Below, piece by piece: positions 8,784 through 16,297 of a stretch of DNA of 64,000 nucleotides. Where the stretch lies: contig JAQXTL010000004.1 in NCBI GenBank assembly GCA_029219465.1, positions 62,001 through 126,000 of the forward strand. Direction: 5' to 3'. The notes beneath the pieces were generated by a model. It saw only the letters and a list, made by a program, of their open reading frames with translations. It was not told the DNA's origin and ran no database searches. Numbering within the stretch: position 1 is the stretch's first letter; each line of letters opens with the position of its first letter. The stretch is from Methanobacteriaceae archaeon (GTDB taxonomy: Archaea > Methanobacteriota > Methanobacteria > Methanobacteriales > Methanobacteriaceae). The position numbers and the translations under genes are program-made.

Positions 8784-9314
8784 TCACCTATCTTCTAAAA
8801 AGAAAGATCCCATTTCTTTTAAACCTAATTTAAGATCGTCTTGATCTCCATGCAATTGAACAGTAACATCATCATCAAATTCGATGATTAAACCATTCCA
8901 TTCTGCAATTTCCTGAACTCTTTCTTCAGCTAATGGAACTTTAAGATTAATCCTACCAGTAGTTAAACCTGGAGGAGTATTAACTAAGAACTTTGATCTG
9001 GATTTAGCAAATTCAAATACTTCTTTACCTTGCATAGCCTGTTTTAATAAATCAAGCCATGAATCAACATATTCTTCTCCTTCTTGTTCTGCAATAGTAA
9101 GGAGATTTCCTTGAATATTGTTTAAAGCCATTTCAGCTTTAGCTAAACCATTAATCAAATCTGGATGGGAAGGATCTCTTTTATATGAACTGATTGAAGA
9201 TCTGATTAATCCCATCTCTGGGTTAATTCCACTAGGTATCTCATATCCTTTTTTTGTTAAGTCTATAATAAGATGTTGAAGAACTAACCAATTTTGTTCA
9301 GAAGGTAAACTCAT
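8784..9314 (-). CDS. DUF2096-like conserved methanogen protein
   Basis: A 176-residue soluble protein of unknown function. It has no signal peptide, membrane segment or cysteine cluster. The N-terminal 100 residues are mostly helical ('NWLVLQHLIIDLTKKGYEIP'), and the C-terminal half looks like alternating strands ('GRINLKVPLAEERVQEIAEWNGLIIEFDDDVTVQLHG'). From memory it matches DUF2096, a family confined to methanogens; this should be tested with a profile search. Its ATG overlaps the stop of the upstream gene by 4 bp (ATGA), and the phosphoesterase follows after 5 bp, so the three proteins are made together. Confidence 0.6.
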   Translation of the reverse strand: MSLPSEQNWLVLQHLIIDLTKKGYEIPSGINPEMGLIRSSISSYKRDPSHPDLINGLAKAEMALNNIQGNLLTIAEQEGEEYVDSWLDLLKQAMQGKEVFEFAKSRSKFLVNTPPGLTTGRINLKVPLAEERVQEIAEWNGLIIEFDDDVTVQLHGDQDDLKLGLKEMGSFFLEDR

Positions 9315-9577
9315 AAATGGCCACCTATAATTTTTAAAGTGGTGTGATTAATTTCTGCATCTGCTTCTTTTAACTCAGCTTCAATTTCAGCTACACTGGA
9401 ATAAGAATCTAAGAATAAAACATGATGAGTAGAAGTACCAGCAATGTTTAAAATAGCCATTTCATCACTAGGTTTAAGTTCTCTTTTATCAATAGTTGCT
9501 TTAAATTGAACATAAGGTTCGTATTCTTCTGGAAGGTCTGAATATTTAAATATTCCATCTAAAGTTGCTACAAACAT
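9311..9577 (-). CDS. Small conserved archaeal protein, DUF749-like
   Basis: An 88-residue acidic protein starting 'MFVATLDGIFKYSDLPEEY'. It looks like a compact alpha/beta domain with no metal or nucleotide motif. The call to DUF749, a small methanogen family, is from recollection of the N-terminus and is not certain. AGGTGA precedes the ATG. It is the first gene of the operon with the DUF2096-like protein and the phosphoesterase; its promoter and an adjoining palindrome lie at 9622-9652. Confidence 0.55.
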   Translation of the reverse strand: MFVATLDGIFKYSDLPEEYEPYVQFKATIDKRELKPSDEMAILNIAGTSTHHVLFLDSYSSVAEIEAELKEADAEINHTTLKIIGGHL

Positions 9578-9617
9578 GTTTTTTCACCTCATTTATTAAC
9601 AGTTATTCATATCTATA

Positions 9618-9652
9618 AACTCATATATAAACATAATTACGAATTATTCGTA
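9618..9652 (-). promoter_or_regulatory. TATA box with abutting palindrome for the 9577-8089 operon
   Basis: The minus strand has TTTATATATGAG (near 9619-9630) as TATA box, about 45 bp before the first ATG. Just upstream is the inverted repeat TACGAAT-A-ATTCGTA (minus-strand reading, 9638-9652; 7-bp arms, 1-bp centre). Its place at the BRE makes it a candidate operator. No binding protein is known. Confidence 0.45.
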
Positions 9653-9768
9653 TGTCTACAAACAGAAAAATTTTAGATAAAAAAAAGTTACCATCACTGA
9701 TAACATAATATATCCAAAATGTGTTTTTAATGTCTAAAAAAAAGATAAAAGGATAAAAATCCTTATAT

Positions 9769-10656
9769 CTATTCACCTAATGCTTTTTTGATAGCAGGAG
9801 TTGCATCAATTTGTTGAGCATCGAAGGTTAATTCTTCTGCAGATAATCCCATAGCTAATCCGTATAATTGAGCTAAGTGGAATACAGGAAGTGCAAAGTC
9901 AGTTCCGTATTTTTCGTTTACTTCAACTTGACCTACGTCAAATTGCATGTGACAGAAAGGACATACGTTAACAATTGCATCTACACCAGCAGCAGTCATG
10001 TGGTCGAGTTTTTCTTTGGTGTAACTGGTAGTTACATCTTTATCTCTAGCTCTTAAACCTCCACCTGCACCACAGCACATCATTTTGTCTTTGTAGTCTA
10101 CAGATTTAGCACCAGTAATTTCTACAAGGTCATCTAAGATAGATGGGTTTTCAGCTTGATCTTCGATACCGATAGTTGCGGTAGGTTTTAAGAAGTGGCA
10201 ACCGTAGTGAACAGCAACATTTAAGTCTAAAGGTTTTTCGATGAGGGAAGCTAATTTTTCGAATCCAACGTCGTCTCTTAAAATTTGAGCGAAGTGTTTT
10301 ACGTTTACAGTACCTTTGAATTCTCTACCAATTTCAGCTAAGTTTTCGTTGATTTTAGCTTTTTTAGCTTCGTCTTCGTGTAACATGTGGTTACATTCGA
10401 ATAATGAACCGAAACATCCGTTACATTCGGTCATAATGTCTGCACCCATATCTTCAGCAATAGTTAAGTTACGAGCAGCGACAGTAGCCCAAGTTTCTTC
10501 ATCAAAAGAACCGAATACACCAGGAGCAGGACAACAAGAAGCTCCTTCCATGTCTTTTAATTCAATATCTAATGCTTCAAATAATTTTCTGGTAGCTTTT
10601 TCAACACCAGGATAACGGTTGTTCATAATACAACCTAAGAAGTATGCGATTTCCAT
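9769..10656 (-). CDS. hdrB: CoB-CoM heterodisulfide reductase subunit B
   Basis: The catalytic subunit that reduces the mixed disulfide of coenzymes M and B at two noncubane [4Fe-4S] clusters, closing the methanogenic cycle in the cytoplasmic HdrABC-MvhADG complex. Two cysteine-rich CCG-type motifs are present: 'CIMNNRYPG...GASCCPAPGVFG...TECNGCFG' and 'VHYGCHF...DKMMCCGAGGGLRARD...CPFCHMQ'. The length of 295 residues matches the family. Codon use is richer in preferred codons than in neighbouring hypotheticals, as expected for a highly expressed gene. It follows hdrC after 21 bp; hdrA is not in this window. Confidence 0.97.
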   Translation of the reverse strand: MEIAYFLGCIMNNRYPGVEKATRKLFEALDIELKDMEGASCCPAPGVFGSFDEETWATVAARNLTIAEDMGADIMTECNGCFGSLFECNHMLHEDEAKKAKINENLAEIGREFKGTVNVKHFAQILRDDVGFEKLASLIEKPLDLNVAVHYGCHFLKPTATIGIEDQAENPSILDDLVEITGAKSVDYKDKMMCCGAGGGLRARDKDVTTSYTKEKLDHMTAAGVDAIVNVCPFCHMQFDVGQVEVNEKYGTDFALPVFHLAQLYGLAMGLSAEELTFDAQQIDATPAIKKALGE

Positions 10657-10677
10657 ATTATAACTCTCCTCATAAAT

Positions 10678-11607
10678 CTATTCTTTTAATCCGCCGGTTG
10701 CTTCATCGTAACCGATTAATTCATCGAAAGCGGTAATTTTACATAATTTTTGTACTTCAGTTAATGCTTCAGGGAAAGCATGAGTTGTTGGTGGTACTTC
10801 AGGAAGACCGATTTTTGCTCTTAAAACTTTAACTTCATCGTTGATAGGTACAGCGTGACCAGTATTTAATACAAATACACCAGTCATTTTGTGAGCTTTA
10901 GCCATGTATCCTGCGTGAGCAGCAACGTTACGTGCTTTTTTGATAATTTCAACGATTTTTACGCTTCTGAGACATCTTTCTTGACAGGTGTAACAGGTAG
11001 TACACATCCATAAAGCGTCATCGGTGATAACTTCTTCTTTTAAACCTAATAAACATTTTCTGACGATTTGTCTTACTTTATAAGGAGTTCTTCTTCCAGA
11101 TGGGCATCCTCCACTACAGGTACCACATTGGAAACAGTGTTTTACAGTTTCAATTCCAGCATCAATAAACTCAGCGGTGAAATCTGGATCACGATTACTA
11201 TCATTTAATAATTCTTTATCAGTTAATAAAGTCATAGTATCTCTCTTTATATTTTTATTTGAGTTTTCTTCAACTTCCTCAACAACATCTTCAACAGTTG
11301 TTTCTTCATCTTCAACTTCTTCAACTTCTTCAGCAACTTCTTCTGCCACTTCTTCAGCAACTTCTTCTTCAACTGCTTCTTCAGTTGTTTCAGCTTCTTC
11401 TTCAGATGAATCTTCTACAATTTCGATGTCTTTTTTGAAAGTTAAATCTTTTTCACTGTCTTCCTTTACAGGAGCAACAGTTTCTTCCATTTTTGAAGAT
11501 GTAACTTCGACATCATTAGATGTGTTTGATACATCATTGTTGATGTCTGATTCTTCTTTATCCATATCTCCTTTGAACAAGGATTTAAGACGATTTATTA
11601 TAGACAT
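10678..11607 (-). CDS. hdrC: CoB-CoM heterodisulfide reductase subunit C with acidic N-terminal extension
   Basis: An electron-transfer subunit with two [4Fe-4S] clusters that passes electrons from HdrA to HdrB. The core spans the last 185 residues, with 'CFQCGTCSGGCPSGRRTP' and 'CTTCYTCQERCLRS'. Ahead of it lie about 124 extra residues: a short amphipathic start (MSIINRLKSLFKG), then Ser/Thr/Asp-rich sequence, then a Glu/Val/Ala run with tandem EEVA units. The start at 11607 has GAGGTG 8 nt before ATG. The usual core would begin at ATG 11235, which itself has AGAGAGAT 4 nt upstream. So both a 309- and a 185-residue product are possible. No frameshift joins the two parts. Confidence 0.92.
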   Translation of the reverse strand: MSIINRLKSLFKGDMDKEESDINNDVSNTSNDVEVTSSKMEETVAPVKEDSEKDLTFKKDIEIVEDSSEEEAETTEEAVEEEVAEEVAEEVAEEVEEVEDEETTVEDVVEEVEENSNKNIKRDTMTLLTDKELLNDSNRDPDFTAEFIDAGIETVKHCFQCGTCSGGCPSGRRTPYKVRQIVRKCLLGLKEEVITDDALWMCTTCYTCQERCLRSVKIVEIIKKARNVAAHAGYMAKAHKMTGVFVLNTGHAVPINDEVKVLRAKIGLPEVPPTTHAFPEALTEVQKLCKITAFDELIGYDEATGGLKE

Positions 11608-11676
11608 TAAAAACACACCTCGGATAATCATTGGACAATATTCCTCAAATCCTTATCTAATATTCTTTAGAAGACC

Positions 11677-11704
11677 ATATATAAAGGTTACTAAAATTTT
11701 TAGT
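11677..11704 (-). promoter_or_regulatory. hdrCB promoter with upstream inverted repeat
   Basis: The minus strand carries GTAACCTTTATATATGG: BRE plus TATA (11677-11685), predicting a leader near 50 nt before hdrC. An inverted repeat ACTAAAA-N-TTTTAGT (11690-11704) lies directly upstream. The string GTAACCTTT occurs again 34 bp further up (near 11717-11725), so a regulator or a second promoter is possible. Confidence 0.5.
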
Positions 11705-11793
11705 AGTGTAATCAAAAAGGTTACAGATAATGGAAAAATTTTTATAAACCTAAAGGAACAATAGTAAAATAAAAAGCAAATAGGAAAGAAATA

Positions 11794-12537
11794 ATGATAA
11801 AAAAATTCGAAATTAAATCACATGATGGACCTGGAAGAGTTGGAAAAGTTGATGATGAACTTACACCTAGAATATTTTTTAGCGATGAGTTAAAAATAGC
11901 TCCTAGTGAAGGATCAGCACATAATATTGACCGTGAAATTGCAGAGTTTAATGTAAAAGAAACATTAAGACTTGCAAAAGAAAATGTAGATAACTGCGAT
12001 ATTGCTGTAATACAAGGTTCCAAATACATTGATTTAAGAATTGAATGTTTAAAACAATTAGAAGAAATTGGATATAATGGATTTATAATAGCTAATGGTG
12101 ATGCATTATTAACCAATTCAAGAGAACTTGTTGATGTTATTGTATCTCTTAAAAAAGAAGCTAAAAAAACAAGTTATTTCATTTTCCCTTTTGCAGAATT
12201 ATCATTTATGCCAATTTTAACATATATGGGAATTGACGGATTTTTAGCAGATGCTGCAAACTATTACAGTCATTTAAATGTTTTACAAACTCCAACAAAA
12301 GCATATGACTTAAATAGCTATCCAATTTACGAAGAAATATCTCAAAAAGATTTGGAAAAAAAGAATCTTGAGAATATGGAATTTGTTATAAAAGAAATTC
12401 ATGCCCATATGAAAAACAGATCATTGAGAAATCTTGTTGAAGAACGTTCAGGAACAACTCCACAAAATATCTCAACTTTAAAAATACTCGATAAAACCCA
12501 TATGGACTATTTATTAGAGTATACACAATTATTCTAA
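11794..12537 (+). CDS. Stand-alone tRNA-guanine transglycosylase/ArcS-like domain protein
   Basis: The first residues 'KKFEIKSHDGPGRVGKVD' and the body ('IFFSDELKIAPSEG', 'VIQGSKYIDLRIECLKQLEEIGYNGFIIANGDALL', 'ELSFMPILTYMGIDGFLADAANYYS') resemble the N-terminal TGT-like barrel of archaeosine synthase ArcS, which acts on G15 of archaeal tRNA. The C-terminus 'NRSLRNLVEERSGTTPQN' also fits that group. At 247 residues it lacks the C-terminal PUA RNA-binding domain and is much shorter than ArcS or TgtA. It could be a partner subunit or a repurposed barrel. A TATA-like TTTTTATAAA lies near 11737-11746. Its stop overlaps the convergent downstream gene by 3 bases. Confidence 0.5.
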   Translation: MIKKFEIKSHDGPGRVGKVDDELTPRIFFSDELKIAPSEGSAHNIDREIAEFNVKETLRLAKENVDNCDIAVIQGSKYIDLRIECLKQLEEIGYNGFIIANGDALLTNSRELVDVIVSLKKEAKKTSYFIFPFAELSFMPILTYMGIDGFLADAANYYSHLNVLQTPTKAYDLNSYPIYEEISQKDLEKKNLENMEFVIKEIHAHMKNRSLRNLVEERSGTTPQNISTLKILDKTHMDYLLEYTQLF

Positions 12538-12950
12538 AATTTTAATGATGAAATAATATTTTTGAACTCGCGTTCGGATTCACCAGTGACGTCCAATGTT
12601 CTTAGTTCAAAAATATAAATCTCCTTATTTTCTATAAAAACATATGTATGGATGTCAAAGTTAATTTCAGGAGTATCCATATTTGCATGAACTTTAATTG
12701 CATCCTTATCAGCAATTTGAACAAAATCAGAAGATAAAATAACCCCACCATCATCAGAGATTACATCTTCCATGAATATTTTATAATCATCAAGGTTTGT
12801 AGCAGTTGGAAATGAAACTGCATTAAGTAAATTGTCCTGGCCTTTAGAAAGAGTTGCAATGCAGTCAGGGTTAGATAACACATCTGCTTTTTCAACTTCC
12901 CAGGTTACAGGATATTCGAATGTAATTTTTCCAGTGTTAAATGTTCTCAT
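12534..12950 (-). CDS. Small PsbP/DcrB-like protein of unknown function
   Basis: A 138-residue cytoplasmic protein. The opening 'GKITFEYPVTWEV' followed by alternating strands and 'IYIFELRTLDVTGESEREFKNIISSLKF' is the pattern of the PsbP-like fold seen in many archaeal proteins annotated PsbP-related. There is no signal peptide here. GAGGAAT lies just before ATG, overlapping the end of the upstream coiled-coil gene, so the two are cotranscribed and likely coupled. Function unknown. Confidence 0.6.
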   Translation of the reverse strand: MRTFNTGKITFEYPVTWEVEKADVLSNPDCIATLSKGQDNLLNAVSFPTATNLDDYKIFMEDVISDDGGVILSSDFVQIADKDAIKVHANMDTPEINFDIHTYVFIENKEIYIFELRTLDVTGESEREFKNIISSLKF

Positions 12951-12953
12951 TGA

Positions 12954-13868
12954 TTATTCCTCTTTTGGTACAATATCAATAGTTTCAAGTTCTTCTTCAT
13001 CAATAGTGTCAATGTATTTGGAAAATGGTTCTGGAAGCTTTGGCATTACTTCTTTTAATATTTCAGCAGCATCAAGTTCTAAAGCCTGACCAGAAAGTAG
13101 CTGTTCAACATCAAAGTCAAAGTTAAACGGTTTAAGCAAGTCATCAGTTGGAACTCTTAAATTAATGTTCTTTTTATTTAAAACCATCTTAAGAGTGCTT
13201 GTATTTCTAATTTGCTCATTCATGTCTTCAACAGTGCTTCTTATTTCATATGCAATAGCTTTATTTTTCTCATTTACTTCCATTTTAGATTTTTCAATGG
13301 ATTTTTCCAAATCTTCAACAAGCTGAGCATTTCTACGGTTAATATTGTCTCTTGCTTCATCAATAACAACATTAATTGCATTTAAAATAGCTTTATTTAG
13401 CTCGACATTATAAGCTAAAATCATCTTATTTTTGTAATCCAACTCTTTAAAAATAGCTACTCTTTCATCATCAATTCTTGTAATTTTTTTATTTAACTCA
13501 TGAATTTCATCTTTAGCTTTAAGGAGTTCATCTCTGTCTTGGATTTGTTGTTTAAGAGAACCAACATCATCAAAAAATGAACTTTTAAGAGTTTGAATCT
13601 GATTTTTTAATTCTTCAATCTCAGCATCTTTTGCTTCAAGTGTATGGTAAAATTCATCAAGTTTTGAATCAGAAAATTGATTGTCGAGCAAGTCTTCATA
13701 TTCACTTTGAGTTAATACTTTTACAAGATCATTATCTTCAAAAGGATCTTCTTTTTTAAGACTTACCTGTTTTTGTTTTGATTCTTTTTCAACTGTATTT
13801 CCTTGTTTATCCTTACTAGTATACTTTTTTGTATAAACTCTAACAGTTCTAAGTTCATCAGTTTCCAT
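12954..13868 (-). CDS. Coiled-coil protein of unknown function
   Basis: A 304-residue protein. The first 50 residues are basic ('VRVYTKKYTSKDKQGNTVEKESKQKQ'). A long predicted coiled coil runs from about residue 65 to 210 ('LEAKDAEIEELKNQIQTLKSS', 'KDEIHELNKKI', 'EDLEKSIEKSKMEVNEKNKAI'). The tail is acidic and proline-containing ('KYIDTIDEEELETIDIVPKEE'). No catalytic motif or membrane segment is seen. The ATG at 13868 follows GGGTG; a GTG three codons earlier is the alternative. It precedes the PsbP-like gene by 3 bp. A structural or scaffold role is possible but unsupported. Confidence 0.65.
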   Translation of the reverse strand: METDELRTVRVYTKKYTSKDKQGNTVEKESKQKQVSLKKEDPFEDNDLVKVLTQSEYEDLLDNQFSDSKLDEFYHTLEAKDAEIEELKNQIQTLKSSFFDDVGSLKQQIQDRDELLKAKDEIHELNKKITRIDDERVAIFKELDYKNKMILAYNVELNKAILNAINVVIDEARDNINRRNAQLVEDLEKSIEKSKMEVNEKNKAIAYEIRSTVEDMNEQIRNTSTLKMVLNKKNINLRVPTDDLLKPFNFDFDVEQLLSGQALELDAAEILKEVMPKLPEPFSKYIDTIDEEELETIDIVPKEE

Positions 13869-13949
13869 TTTTGACACCCACTCTATAATAATAAATAGAT
13901 TGGATTAATTTAAATAGTTAATGATAAAAAAAAGAAAAAAAGAAAAAAA

Positions 13950-14108
13950 TTAGTTTATCTTTTCTTTTTCAATCCATAATAACATTGCTTCTTCAATAGC
14001 TTTTGAATACCATCCTGTTTGAAATAACATCTTACTGGAGGCAATTTTGCGAAAATTCAAATCAACATCATTATTGACACTAATAGTAACACGTCTGTTT
14101 TGTGACAT
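13950..14108 (-). CDS. 52-residue ribbon-helix-helix DNA-binding protein
   Basis: A small gene reading MSQNRRVTISVNNDVDLNFR at the N-terminus, then an amphipathic stretch ending 'AIEEAMLLWIEKEKIN'. The pattern, a basic start, a short beta strand 'RRVTISV' and two helices, is that of ribbon-helix-helix (CopG/Arc-like) regulators, which bind DNA as dimers. No Shine-Dalgarno is present. A TATA-like element CATTTATTAA (14131-14140, minus strand) is centred about 27 bp before ATG, so the mRNA is probably leaderless. Three phased repeats stand directly upstream (14141-14170), as expected for autoregulation. No toxin partner lies next to it. Confidence 0.7.
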   Translation of the reverse strand: MSQNRRVTISVNNDVDLNFRKIASSKMLFQTGWYSKAIEEAMLLWIEKEKIN

Positions 14109-14130
14109 AAAAATAGATAGTTCTTACAAG

Positions 14131-14170
14131 TTAATAAATGTTTTAGTACAGTTTTAGGTCATTTTGGTAC
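14131..14170 (-). promoter_or_regulatory. TATA box and three phased direct repeats before the RHH gene
   Basis: Plus-strand 9-mers TTTTAGTAC (14141), TTTTAGGTC (14152) and TTTTGGTAC (14162) recur at 11- and 10-bp steps, so they face one side of the helix. They abut the TATA-like element of the RHH gene at 14131-14140. This is the expected layout of an operator for cooperative binding of small dimers. Confidence 0.55.
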
Positions 14171-14327
14171 TCAATACCATATATTGAACCAATAATCAAA
14201 TTAAATAACAACATTTAAATAAGATTAAGATATAAGTATTATACGATGTGAAAAGAATTTCATATCTTTTAACAAAACATCAATCATTTTATAATCTCAA
14301 AAAATGTTAAAATATAATTCATTTTAA

Positions 14328-14348
14328 GGAGTAGATTCAAACTACTCC
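14328..14348. repeat. Hairpin with neighbouring C-run in the dph5-RHH gap
   Basis: GGAGTAG and CTACTCC form a 7-bp perfect stem with a 7-nt loop. It is followed by CACTCCCCCCTCG and then five T on the plus strand, an unusual GC-rich patch within the 357-bp AT-rich gap 14109-14465. On the minus strand it lies downstream of dph5 and could end that transcript. It might instead belong to an unannotated small RNA. I see no gene in the rest of this gap. Confidence 0.4.
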
Positions 14349-14465
14349 ACTCCCCCCTCGTTTTTAAGAAAATAAGCAAAATTCTTTATTTTAAAAAATA
14401 TTGATATAACTAATAATACACAACGTATACAATTTTTAAAAAAAAAAGAAAAAATACCTTGAAGA

Positions 14466-15257
14466 TTAGATATCATCAAGGATTTGAGGATCAGCACCTG
14501 CAATTTCAACAAGGTATTCTGCCTCAACAATATGAAGCTTAGATGGAATCACAATACAGTGAAGTGGCCCACCAAAGTCATAGTCAATCAATTCTGAAAT
14601 TTTACCTGCTTTAACACAGACATCTTTTGAACCTACACGGGCAATACCCATAGCAAGTGTATTTTCATCAACCAAACCTTCACGTTCTAAAGAATCATGA
14701 ATATTCATTAAATATTCAAGACCCTGATTAACAGTCATATATCTGTCCTTGTGAGCCTGAATATCAAGTAAAACCAAAGTATGTAAGTCCATTTTTAAGT
14801 TTTCTTCAATAGCTTCATAAGGAGATTTTGGATAAAAATTATAATCTGGGAAAGGAATAGTAGTCACTTTACCAAATTTGTATCCCTGAAGACCAGAAAT
14901 AGCCGGTGCAGAAGATAAAATTGAGGAACCATGAATAACTTCATAATCAATTCCCAATTTAGAGCAGCGAACTAAAAAATCACTGTGAGTAGTTGCAATT
15001 AACGGGTCTCCACCAGTAATAAGGGCAACATCACTAGTTTTAGCTTCCTGAATAAATTTACTTTCCTCTTCAACTTCTCCCCTAACCAATACTTCGATTT
15101 TTTGACCAATCAACTCTTCAATTGCATCAAAACTAGAACCAAATAATCTTGAAGTGAAAAATTCAGCATAAATTTTATCAACATTCCTTAAACATTCCAA
15201 ACCTTTTAAGGATATATCTTTTTCATCAAATAATCCTAAACCCACTAAATAAAACAT
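14466..15257 (-). CDS. dph5: Diphthine synthase
   Basis: Methylates the modified histidine of translation elongation factor 2 with S-adenosylmethionine, the second step of diphthamide synthesis. The tetrapyrrole-methylase fold is evident: 'FYLVGLGLFDEKDISLKGLE' at the start, 'EFFTSRL', 'LITGGDPLIATTHSD' and the C-terminal 'LHIVEAEYLVEIAG'. The length of 263 residues is normal. No Shine-Dalgarno precedes the ATG, and a TATA-like sequence lies 20-30 bp upstream, so translation is probably leaderless. It is divergent from trm5. Confidence 0.93.
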   Translation of the reverse strand: MFYLVGLGLFDEKDISLKGLECLRNVDKIYAEFFTSRLFGSSFDAIEELIGQKIEVLVRGEVEEESKFIQEAKTSDVALITGGDPLIATTHSDFLVRCSKLGIDYEVIHGSSILSSAPAISGLQGYKFGKVTTIPFPDYNFYPKSPYEAIEENLKMDLHTLVLLDIQAHKDRYMTVNQGLEYLMNIHDSLEREGLVDENTLAMGIARVGSKDVCVKAGKISELIDYDFGGPLHCIVIPSKLHIVEAEYLVEIAGADPQILDDI

Positions 15258-15292
15258 ATATATTATATAATAATTTAAACATAAAAAACTTT
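15258..15292. promoter_or_regulatory. Very short divergent promoter region between dph5 and trm5
   Basis: Only 35 bp separate the two start codons, almost all A/T. For trm5 the TATA-like TATATTATATAATA (about 15262-15275) lies 20-30 bp before ATG 15293. For dph5 the minus-strand TTTAAATTAT (about 15270-15280) lies at a matching distance. Both messages would then start at or near their ATG. Confidence 0.5.
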
Positions 15293-16297
15293 ATGAAATG
15301 TGTAAAAGTTCCATTAAAACAATTAAATGACACCCGTATAAAATTAATGGAAAATGGTTTAATGAATATGGAATATAGAATAAAAGCCCAGGATGATTTT
15401 GGCTATATTCCTATTAATGATGATGTTGGAGAGTATGAAATTGTTGATATTGAGTTAGAACCTCTAAAAAGAGTTCCACACAATTTTGCAGAATTACTCA
15501 AAGATGAATTATCACTAGAAGAAATTGAGAATTTAAGAACCTCCTTTGATACAATCGGAGATATTGTGATTTTAGAAATTCCAAGAGATTTGCAGGACAA
15601 AAAACAAATCATTGGAGATGCTGCATTTAAATTTACAAAAAGAAGATCCATTTTTATGAAAAAAAGTGCAGTTAAAGGAACAATACGTATCCGTGATTTG
15701 GAATTCTTATCTGGAGTAGATGATTCTGTTACAATCCATAAAGAGCATGGAGCAAGATTAAAACTTGATGTTCGTGAAGTATATTTCTCACCAAGACTTG
15801 CAACAGAAAGAAAACGTGTAATGGAAAGTGTTAATGAGGGTGAAAAAATATTGGACATGTTTTGTGGAATCGGACCATTTCCTATTGTAATTGCACGTGA
15901 AAAGGATGTTGAGATTACTGCAGTTGACATCAATGAATCTGCAATTAAATATTTAGATGAAAATATTCGCCTAAACAAATTGAAAGGTCAAATCAAAACA
16001 TACTGCGGTGATGCCAGAAAAGTTAGTGATGAGTTTAAAACAAAGTATGATAGAATTATTATGAACTTACCTGGTCTTGCATATACTTTCCTTGACGTTG
16101 CAGTTAATTTAATTGAAGATAATGGAATAATTAATTATTATGAGTTTTCTAATTCATATGAACAAGGAATAAAACGCATAACTGATGCTGCAAACGAGGT
16201 TGGAAAAAAAGTAGAAATCATCAACTGCAGAAAAGTCAAATCAACATCACCTGGCGAATGGCATGTAGCTATTGATGCAAAAATAAGTGAAATTTAG
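15293..16297 (+). CDS. trm5: tRNA (guanine-N1)-methyltransferase Trm5 family
   Basis: Methylates N1 of guanosine 37, next to the anticodon, which prevents frameshifting. The C-terminal Rossmann domain shows the SAM motif 'ILDMFCGIGPFPIVIAREK', the acidic 'ITAVDINESAIKYL' and the 'IIMNLPG' catalytic region typical of Trm5. An N-terminal D1-like domain and a linker ('RIRDLEFLSGVDDSVTIHKEHGARLKLDVREVYFSPRLATER') precede it. Length is 334 residues. No ribosome binding site is seen, and the upstream spacing implies a leaderless mRNA. Confidence 0.88.
   Translation: MKCVKVPLKQLNDTRIKLMENGLMNMEYRIKAQDDFGYIPINDDVGEYEIVDIELEPLKRVPHNFAELLKDELSLEEIENLRTSFDTIGDIVILEIPRDLQDKKQIIGDAAFKFTKRRSIFMKKSAVKGTIRIRDLEFLSGVDDSVTIHKEHGARLKLDVREVYFSPRLATERKRVMESVNEGEKILDMFCGIGPFPIVIAREKDVEITAVDINESAIKYLDENIRLNKLKGQIKTYCGDARKVSDEFKTKYDRIIMNLPGLAYTFLDVAVNLIEDNGIINYYEFSNSYEQGIKRITDAANEVGKKVEIINCRKVKSTSPGEWHVAIDAKISEI

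Noticed and set aside
11177-11764. A 195-residue Ser-rich frame on the plus strand opposite hdrC
   Set aside because: It is the antisense of the Glu/Asp-rich HdrC extension, whose GAA/GAT codons read as Ser-rich on the other strand. The low-complexity composition is explained by this.
13950-14108. RHH gene as the antitoxin of a toxin-antitoxin pair
   Set aside because: No small toxin-like frame overlaps or adjoins it; the nearest genes are dph5 and a coiled-coil gene.
14342-14530. A 62-residue minus-strand frame rich in Phe, Lys and Ile
   Set aside because: It overlaps the end of dph5 in another frame and continues into AT-rich intergenic DNA; no start signal.
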